A stretch of 47,487 nt of DNA from positions 1 through 47,487 of the forward strand of contig LWDN01000057.1 in the NCBI GenBank assembly GCA_002083515.1. Direction: 5' to 3'. The notes beneath the pieces were generated by a model, which ran no database searches, was not told where the DNA came from, and was given only the letters and a program-made list of their open reading frames with translations. Below are positions 41,803 through 47,487 of this stretch, one piece after another (the first letter of the stretch is position 1; each line of letters begins with the position of its first letter). The translations under genes and the position numbers were made by a program. The stretch comes from Proteobacteria bacterium HN_bin10. Lineage in GTDB: Bacteria; Pseudomonadota; Alphaproteobacteria; Caulobacterales; Aquidulcibacteraceae.

Positions 41803-42450
41803 CTATTTCAACAGCAGTTTGCGCGCATAGAAGGCTTCTGCGTAGCGCTCGCGGCATTCGACGCCGCGCAGGCGCGCAAGCCCGCGAAACGTCTCTTCGT
41901 CGAACCAGGCCTTCGAGCGCTGGGTGCCGAAATGCTTGTGCAGGAGCGCGATTTTCCGCGCCAACACAACCTCTGAGAGCGGCGCGTAGAGATTGGGCCG
42001 GCCCAGATCGCCATCCCATTTCGGAATTTCGTACTCGAGGATCAGATGATCGCGGAATGTGTTCCACGCCAATTCGCACACCAGCCGATGGTCCTGATGC
42101 GCGTCGTCGCGCTGATGGCACAAGATGACGTCCGGCGTCTCCAGCCGCTTCAACGCTTCGACCCAATCCTTCACTGCATTGCGTTCGGCCGGAAAGTAAC
42201 CGTCGCGGAAATCGCCAAGGTGAACATCGGCGCGCACCGCGCCGGTGAGGAACTCCATCGCGCTCGCCCGCGCCTCGCCCGCTCGCTCCCCCGGCGCGCT
42301 CAGCACGCACCAATCGACCGAGACTTCCGCACCAGCTTGGATCCACGAAAGAAGCGTGCCGCCCGCGCCGATCTCAATGTCATCGGAATGGGCGCCGAGC
42401 GCCAGCACGCGCAGCGCTTTGCCCGGCCGAGCGAGGTCGAGCGCCAGCAT
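41803..42450 (-). CDS. PIG-L family deacetylase
   Basis: The 215-residue product has the zinc motif AHSDDIEIGAGG (AHPDD variant with Ser) and RDDAHQDHR. The family removes acetyl groups from N-acetyl sugars or related glycans. Start at 42450, one base after the cytidylyltransferase stop. Likely modifies the glycan or a precursor in the same locus. Confidence 0.88.
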   Translation of the reverse strand: MLALDLARPGKALRVLALGAHSDDIEIGAGGTLLSWIQAGAEVSVDWCVLSAPGERAGEARASAMEFLTGAVRADVHLGDFRDGYFPAERNAVKDWVEALKRLETPDVILCHQRDDAHQDHRLVCELAWNTFRDHLILEYEIPKWDGDLGRPNLYAPLSEVVLARKIALLHKHFGTQRSKAWFDEETFRGLARLRGVECRERYAEAFYARKLLLK

Positions 42451-42451
42451 G

Positions 42452-43237
42452 TTATTTCGGCTTCTTGCCGTTGCCGTTGACCTTCCAGGGGGTCTCGCCC
42501 TTTTCCATCATGTCCTCGAGCACTTGGCGATCGCGCAGCGTATCCATCGAGCGCCAGAAGCCGGTGTGCTTGTAAGCCATCAGCTTGTTTTCCTTGATCA
42601 GCCGCTCGAACGGCTCGACCACCAGCTCTTCGCCGTCGTTCATGTAGTCGAAGATTTCGGGCTTAAGCAGGAAGTAGCCGCCATTGATCCAGATCTCGGA
42701 GCGATCCGACGTGACAAAGCGGTTGACGCGACCGTCATCGGCGATATCGGCAAGGTGGTAGGTCACCGGCGGGTGCACCGCCAGGAAGCACGCCACCTTG
42801 TCGCTCTTCTTGAACTTCGAGATCATGTCGTCGAGGTTCACGTCGGAGAGGCCGTCGCTGTAATTGGCGAGGAACATCTCCTCGTTCTTGACGTGATCGC
42901 GCACCGCCCAAAGGCGGCTGCCGATATTGCGCCAAACGCCGGTGTCGATCATGGCGACGCGCCAATCCTCTTCGCGCGGTCCGAGCATCTCGATCTTGGC
43001 GCCTTGGACGATGCAGTCGCCGTAGGTCTGGGTTTTGTAGTTAAGGAAGAAGTCCTTAACCGTGTTGGCCTTGTAGCCGAGGCAGAGCACGAAATCCTTG
43101 TGCCCGTACTGGCTGTAATAGTTCATCACGTGCCAGAGGATCGGCTGGTGGCCGATCGGAATCATCGGCTTCGGCACGCTTTCGGAGTACTCGCGGATGC
43201 GCGTGCCCAAACCGCCGCAGAATAGAACGACCTTCAT
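42452..43237 (-). CDS. rfbF: Glucose-1-phosphate cytidylyltransferase
   Basis: The 261-residue product has the nucleotidyltransferase N-terminus MKVVLFCGGLGTRIREYSES, then VPKPMIPIGHQPILWHVM and WRVAMIDTGVWRNIGSRL, matching RfbF. It makes CDP-glucose for 3,6-dideoxy and related sugars. It is the first gene of the rfbF-pigL-aminotransferase run on the minus strand. The genes for later CDP-sugar steps are not in the window. Confidence 0.9.
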   Translation of the reverse strand: MKVVLFCGGLGTRIREYSESVPKPMIPIGHQPILWHVMNYYSQYGHKDFVLCLGYKANTVKDFFLNYKTQTYGDCIVQGAKIEMLGPREEDWRVAMIDTGVWRNIGSRLWAVRDHVKNEEMFLANYSDGLSDVNLDDMISKFKKSDKVACFLAVHPPVTYHLADIADDGRVNRFVTSDRSEIWINGGYFLLKPEIFDYMNDGEELVVEPFERLIKENKLMAYKHTGFWRSMDTLRDRQVLEDMMEKGETPWKVNGNGKKPK

Positions 43238-43518
43238 GATCCCTGCCCGCCGGGTAGAGCGCGCCCTTCGCGCCGGCCGTTAAGGCTGCAACCTCCGTGC
43301 CGCGCCGGCAAAGTTACGCGCACCAATTACCGCTCCCGTCAACGACCGGCGCCAGCAGAGTCTGGCTTGACAAAAAGCCCCCGCGAGCGGCACCTGGAAA
43401 ATCCCGACAAAATTTGGAACGTCCCTCCGACGCACCCCGCGGCGCATGCTGCTGCGGCCCGATACCTGCTAGGCGCGCCGGCAAGAGACGCTCCAGTCGC
43501 GATTTAGGAAACCGAACG
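43238..43518. promoter_or_regulatory. Divergent promoter region, rfbF / DUF4910 gene
   Basis: This 281-base gap holds the start sites of both glycan-gene runs. TTGACA (43367-43372) could be a -35 element for the plus strand, but I see no matching -10. AGGAA lies 9 bases before the DUF4910 ATG. No operator is recognised. Confidence 0.3.
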
Positions 43519-44847
43519 ATGCCCATGATCCGTGAGTCCGTCGTCCAGAAGCTCTACCAGCCGGGGATCGGCCAGGAACTGTGGGATTTCGCCAACACGC
43601 TCTACCCGATCTGCCGGTCAATTTCGGGCAACGGCGTTCGCGAGACGTTGAGCCACATCAATCAGAAGATCGATCTTCAGATTCATGAAGTGCCGTCCGG
43701 CACCCAGGCTTTCGATTGGACCATCGCCCCGGAATGGAACATCCGCGACGCCTGGATCAAGGATCCGCAAGGCAACAAGATCATCGACTTCAAGAAGCAC
43801 AATCTGCACGTGCTTAACTATTCGGCCCCGATCAGCGGCAAGTTCCAGCTCTCGGAACTGAAGAAACACATCTACACCATGCCGGATCAGCCCGACCTGA
43901 TCCCGTACCGGACCAGCTATTACAACATTAACTGGGGCTTCTGCATGAGCCATGACCAGTTGATGAGCCTGCCGGACGGCGAGTACGAGGCCTTCATCGA
44001 TTCAGACCACAATCCCAAAGGTTCGCTCACCTACGGCGAATACTTCCTGCAGGGTGAGAGCGACGAAATCTTTCTCTTCTCGGCGCATTGCTGTCACCCC
44101 TCGCTCGCCAACGACAATTGCTCGGGCATGAGCGTAAACACCCACTTGGCGCGGGCGCTGACCTCGCTCAAAGGCAAGACGCGCTATTCCTATCAATTCA
44201 TCTTCGCGCCCGGCACGATCGGCTCGATCACCTGGCTGTCGCGCAACGAAGACAAGATCAGGCGCATCAAGAACGGCCTCATTCTTTCGTGCGTCGGCGA
44301 TCCCGGCGGACCGACCTACAAGCGCAGCCAGGCCGGCGACGCTATCGTCGACCGCGCGGTGGAGAAGATTTTGCGCGACGAGGAAGCCAACCCGAACATC
44401 GTCGATTTCTGGCCCTACGGCTACGATGAGCGCCAATACAACTCGCCGGCGTTCCGTCTGAATGTCGGCCTGCTGCTGCGCTCGCGCTTTGGCCTCTTCC
44501 CGGAATATCACACGTCGGCCGACAACATGGATTTCATCCGCCCCGAGTACCTTGAGAAATCCTACAAGAACACGCTGCAGATCATCGACATCCTCGAGAA
44601 CGAGTACAGGACGGTGAACCTCGCGCCGCATGGCGAACCGAACCTCGGCAAGCGCGGTCTCTACGGCGCCATCGGCGGCGACAAGAAAGCTTATGACGCC
44701 AATCTGCCGGTGTTCTGGATGCTCAACCAATCCGACGGCGAACATACACTCCTGGATGTCGCCACCCGCGCCAAGCTTCCCTACGAACGCATCCACGATG
44801 CGGCCAAGGTGCTGGCGGAAAACGGGCTACTGCGCGTCGAAGGGTAG
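43519..44847 (+). CDS. DUF4910/M28-like putative peptidase
   Basis: The 442-residue product has FANTLYPICRSISGNGVRET, then HCCHPSLANDNCSGM (His/Asp zinc-type motif), LSCVGDPGGPTYKRS and EYHTSADNMDFI, the M28-like signature of the DUF4910 family. A winged-helix-like C-terminal part follows (FWMLNQSDGEHTLLDVATRA). The family often lies with PIG-L and aminotransferase genes in glycan loci. Substrate unknown. ATG at 43519 fits the conserved start. Confidence 0.88.
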   Translation: MPMIRESVVQKLYQPGIGQELWDFANTLYPICRSISGNGVRETLSHINQKIDLQIHEVPSGTQAFDWTIAPEWNIRDAWIKDPQGNKIIDFKKHNLHVLNYSAPISGKFQLSELKKHIYTMPDQPDLIPYRTSYYNINWGFCMSHDQLMSLPDGEYEAFIDSDHNPKGSLTYGEYFLQGESDEIFLFSAHCCHPSLANDNCSGMSVNTHLARALTSLKGKTRYSYQFIFAPGTIGSITWLSRNEDKIRRIKNGLILSCVGDPGGPTYKRSQAGDAIVDRAVEKILRDEEANPNIVDFWPYGYDERQYNSPAFRLNVGLLLRSRFGLFPEYHTSADNMDFIRPEYLEKSYKNTLQIIDILENEYRTVNLAPHGEPNLGKRGLYGAIGGDKKAYDANLPVFWMLNQSDGEHTLLDVATRAKLPYERIHDAAKVLAENGLLRVEG

Positions 44848-45025
44848 TCGGAGCGCGGTAACGCATGACGAGAGCGACGATGCGCGTTGCCTCGCCTACC
44901 AAAGGCTCGCTGGCCGAAGCGAGTGCATGAGTTTGGCTATCGCGCCTTAAACACGATTCGGCGCATGCTAGTTTAACCAGGCTTCTGGACGAACCGCTTA
45001 ACCGCACGGGTGCAGACTTCAAGGC

Positions 45026-45934
45026 ATGCGGACGCTTTTCGCTGCCTTTGCTTGCCTTGCCTTTTTCTGCGCGGCGCCCGCGCGTGCGGACGATGTGCAC
45101 GACGCGCTTGAGGCCTACGCCCTCTATCAGAACGATGTCAGCACCTTGCTCGAGTCTGACATCGCCAGCGCCGCCGACGTCGATGCGGCCTTGGCGCGGC
45201 TGCAACGCCACAACACCGCGCGCGTCAGCCGCGGCTGGATTGCCTACGGCGCGCTCACTGCGGCGCAATCGCCGGCTTTCGCCGCCGGAATCGAGCGCAG
45301 CGTGCGCGAGAGCGGACGCACGCCGCTGCTCAATCAATGGCGCGACAACGTCTATTCCGTGCGCCGCGACACGCGAGGTTCGGATCAGGCGATCCAACTC
45401 ATCCTCAACGCCGCCAACGCCGACGGCGCACGCGTGGAGATGGTCGGCGCGCGCTACGATCGCTACGCCCGCACAGCCGACTCGCCCCGCCGCAGTGCGG
45501 CCGCGCCAGCGGCGAACCGCGAGCCGATCCGGCTTTCGCCGGACATGCGCGAACGGTTGCGCGTCACGCCAGTGTCGGCGCGGCCGATGAGTCGCATCGA
45601 GGATTTCGGCGGACGCGGCTTCTGGGACGCCATGGCCGGACGCGACGCGCCGGCGCCGGGCGAGCGGGCGCGACGCGAACAAGCCGAATATGCCTCCGTC
45701 ACCGACCACATGCTGACTTTGGCCGCGCTCGTTGTCGCCGACGCAGCCGACAGCGAACGCCGGCGCGTGTCCCAATTGCTCAACGAACCGCTCACGCAGA
45801 ACTGCATGGAGATGCAGCGGTTGCAATTGCGCCAATGCCTCAGCGTCTCCGTCGACGCTACCGAGCGCGCTTACTGCTTGGCGCAACATGGCCTCAACGG
45901 TCCAGGGCAGTGCTTCGCCAACGTCGCCCGTTAG
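45026..45934 (+). CDS. Secreted protein of unknown function
   Basis: The 302-residue product has a signal peptide MRTLFAAFACLAFFCAAPAR-A cut before DDVHDALEAY. The mature part is helical, Arg/Ala-rich and ends with Cys pairs (QNCMEMQRLQLRQCLSVS; AYCLAQHGLNGPGQCF) that may form disulfides. Its stop shares three bases with the ileS stop. I do not recognise the family, though it looks like a conserved periplasmic protein. Confidence 0.7.
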   Translation: MRTLFAAFACLAFFCAAPARADDVHDALEAYALYQNDVSTLLESDIASAADVDAALARLQRHNTARVSRGWIAYGALTAAQSPAFAAGIERSVRESGRTPLLNQWRDNVYSVRRDTRGSDQAIQLILNAANADGARVEMVGARYDRYARTADSPRRSAAAPAANREPIRLSPDMRERLRVTPVSARPMSRIEDFGGRGFWDAMAGRDAPAPGERARREQAEYASVTDHMLTLAALVVADAADSERRRVSQLLNEPLTQNCMEMQRLQLRQCLSVSVDATERAYCLAQHGLNGPGQCFANVAR

Positions 45935-47487
45935 CGCCTGTTTGCTGCATCCCATGCGGCTACCGCTTCGGCGTCGCGCGGGGTGATATCGGGGTAACGG
46001 GGATCGGCGGTCGCCGGATCGAAATACTTCCACGAACGCGCGCACTTCACGCCCGGCGCCGCCTCGATCACGACCGCAACGCCCGACATCTCAGCCAAGC
46101 GGAATGCGTCCGCCGGCCCCTCGCCCGCAACGATGGCGATGCCGCTGGTGATGCAGAGTTCGGCAAAATCGACGGCTTGCAGCGACGCCCGCAGCGCATC
46201 GTCCTTCACAAACACGCGTGGGCGCGCCTCCAACGCCGAGCCGATGACCTTGTCGCGCCGCGCCACTTCCAGAGCGCCGGTGACGACCGCGCGCGCCTCG
46301 CGCAAGCGCGCCATTTCTTCGCCGGCGAAATCGTCACGCCAGGTCTCGGGCGTTTCGGGAAAGGCGCGCAGGTGCACAGAAACGCTTTCGGGGAACCGCA
46401 CCAGCCACGCCTCTTCGGCCGTGAACGGCAGGATCGGCGCCAGCCACGCGGTGAGCCGCGAGAACGTTTCGTCCAGCACCGTGCGGCAGGCGCGGCGGCG
46501 GAACGAAGACGGCGCGTCGCAATAAAGCGCGTCCTTGCGCACATCGACGTAGAACGCCGAAAGATCGACGTTGCAGAACTCGACGATGGCGGAAAGCGCA
46601 ATCCGGAACTGATAGGTCTCATAAGCCGAACGCACCGTGCGATCGACCTCGTAGAGCCGGTGTAACAGCCAGCGTTCGAGCAGCGGCAGCGCTTCGGGAT
46701 CCTTGTTGCCGGGATGCCCGGGATCTGGCTGCAGCCGTTCGGCGTCGTCGAAACCCTTCAACGCACCCAGGAGATAACGCAAAGTGTTGCGGAGTTTGCG
46801 ATACATCTCGGTCGATTGCGCCAAGATGGTCGGACCCAGACGCAATTCGTCGCGATAGTCCGCCGCCGCGATCAGCAGGCGAAACGGCTCGATCCCGTAT
46901 TGCTTCTCAACTTCCTGCGGCTCGACGCCATTGCCGAGCGACTTCGACATCTTGCGTCCGTCTTCGGCGACGGTGAAGCCATAGGTGATCACTTCGTCAT
47001 AGGGGGCTTTGCCGCGCGTGGCGCAACTTTCGAGCAGCGAGGAATGGAACCAGCCGCGATGTTGGTCGGAACCTTCGAGATAAATGGTCGAGACCGGATT
47101 GGCGAACGAGGCGCGCGTCGGGCCCTCGGGATTGCCGACGACAAAGGCGTGCGTCGAGCCTGAATCGAACCACACGTCGAGGATGTCTTCGACCTTCTCG
47201 TAGTCCTCGGCCTTGTATGTCGCGCCCAGGAATTCTTGCGCGGGCGTCGCCCACCAGACGTCAGCGCCCTCCTTCTTCATCGCCGCGACGATGCGCGCAT
47301 CGACCTCGTCGTCCTGCAGGATCGAACCGTCGCTTTTGCTGACGAAGATCGGCAGCGGCACGCCCCAGGCGCGCTGGCGCGAGACCAGCCAATCGGGGCG
47401 ATCTTCGATCATGCCTTTGATGCGGTTCTTGTCGCGCTCGTCGCCGATGCGGTGCTGGCCCCAATCGACGCGCTCGATCTCGTCGAG
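45931..47487 (-). CDS. ileS: Isoleucyl-tRNA synthetase, C-terminal part (5' end outside window)
   Basis: The frame is open from the right edge. It shows WLVSRQRAWGVPLP, WFDSGSTH, YLEGSDQHRGWFHSSLLE, class I motif KMSKS (GRKMSKSLGN) and a HIGH-less visible part, then the anticodon-binding helices. The C-terminal zinc motif is degenerate: KCARSW replaces KCxRCW, and the later CxRC pair reads TPRD. It charges tRNA-Ile. Gene continues past 47487. Confidence 0.95.
   Translation of the reverse strand, partial: LDEIERVDWGQHRIGDERDKNRIKGMIEDRPDWLVSRQRAWGVPLPIFVSKSDGSILQDDEVDARIVAAMKKEGADVWWATPAQEFLGATYKAEDYEKVEDILDVWFDSGSTHAFVVGNPEGPTRASFANPVSTIYLEGSDQHRGWFHSSLLESCATRGKAPYDEVITYGFTVAEDGRKMSKSLGNGVEPQEVEKQYGIEPFRLLIAAADYRDELRLGPTILAQSTEMYRKLRNTLRYLLGALKGFDDAERLQPDPGHPGNKDPEALPLLERWLLHRLYEVDRTVRSAYETYQFRIALSAIVEFCNVDLSAFYVDVRKDALYCDAPSSFRRRACRTVLDETFSRLTAWLAPILPFTAEEAWLVRFPESVSVHLRAFPETPETWRDDFAGEEMARLREARAVVTGALEVARRDKVIGSALEARPRVFVKDDALRASLQAVDFAELCITSGIAIVAGEGPADAFRLAEMSGVAVVIEAAPGVKCARSWKYFDPATADPRYPDITPRDAEAVAAWDAANRR

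Noticed and set aside
43049..43070. TTAA-N11-TTAA in the rfbF coding region as a CtrA site
   Set aside because: Wrong spacing and inside a coding sequence.
44848..45025. tRNA or small RNA gene in the gap after the DUF4910 gene
   Set aside because: No cloverleaf or T-arm consensus; only short weak stems such as CTCGCT/AGCGAG.

Overview
The window is GC-rich alphaproteobacterial chromosome. RcdA (CtrA-degradation adaptor), TrcR (DUF1013) and GcrA homologues all lie within the first 7 kb. Together with the phoR-pstB-phoU-phoB cluster, the argD-argF-hslO order and the split pntAA/pntAB/pntB transhydrogenase, they point to Caulobacterales (Caulobacteraceae or Hyphomonadaceae). The genus is not determinable by eye. 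I see no tRNA, rRNA, CRISPR array, prophage or insertion sequence with a transposase. No gap between genes exceeds about 300 bases.

Layout. (1) 1-6.7 kb: a cut-off cell-wall protein, small conserved genes, bL31, and the cell-cycle genes rcdA, trcR and gcrA with an oxidoreductase, a mini RTX protein and a DUF3833 lipoprotein. (2) 6.9-9.3 kb: an ABC-2 permease, a DUF559 nuclease gene boxed by inverted hairpin repeats, and an esterase. (3) 9.3-12.6 kb: argD, argF and hslO, separated by twin-hairpin repeats. (4) 12.6-16.4 kb, minus strand: phoR, pstB, phoU, phoB, without the Pst permease or binding-protein genes. (5) 16.6-24.9 kb: an OMF-adaptor-RND efflux operon followed by an M13 metallopeptidase lipoprotein and a strong terminator. 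(6) 24.9-32.3 kb, minus strand: a dense run of 13 genes whose backbone is pntAA-pntAB-pntB. Its junctions and tail hold accessory genes: an NTF2-like protein, a secreted protein, a membrane protein with a colicin-immunity-like start, a HepT/MntA toxin-antitoxin pair, a four-helix membrane protein, a small helical protein and a membrane-anchored TIR protein. (7) 32.4-44.8 kb: an exopolysaccharide or surface-glycan locus (OPX lipoprotein, Wzc-like tyrosine kinase, outer-membrane barrel, sugar transferase, class III aminotransferase, PIG-L deacetylase, glucose-1-phosphate cytidylyltransferase, DUF4910 peptidase-like protein). It also holds a kinase-like protein that has lost the Walker A lysine and a minimal Hsp70/GrpE-like pair. 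(8) 45.0 kb to the end: a secreted protein and the 3' part of ileS.

The points most worth a second look are the accessory genes inside the pnt operon, including TIR and HepT/MntA; the apparently catalytically altered pair (BY-kinase-like and sugar transferase) that diverges from a perfect FNR/FixK-type box; the Hsp70-like/GrpE-like pair in the glycan locus; the repeat-bounded DUF559 unit; the family of twin-hairpin repeats with unrelated loop and stem sequences; and DnaA-box-like and GANTC sites upstream of gcrA.
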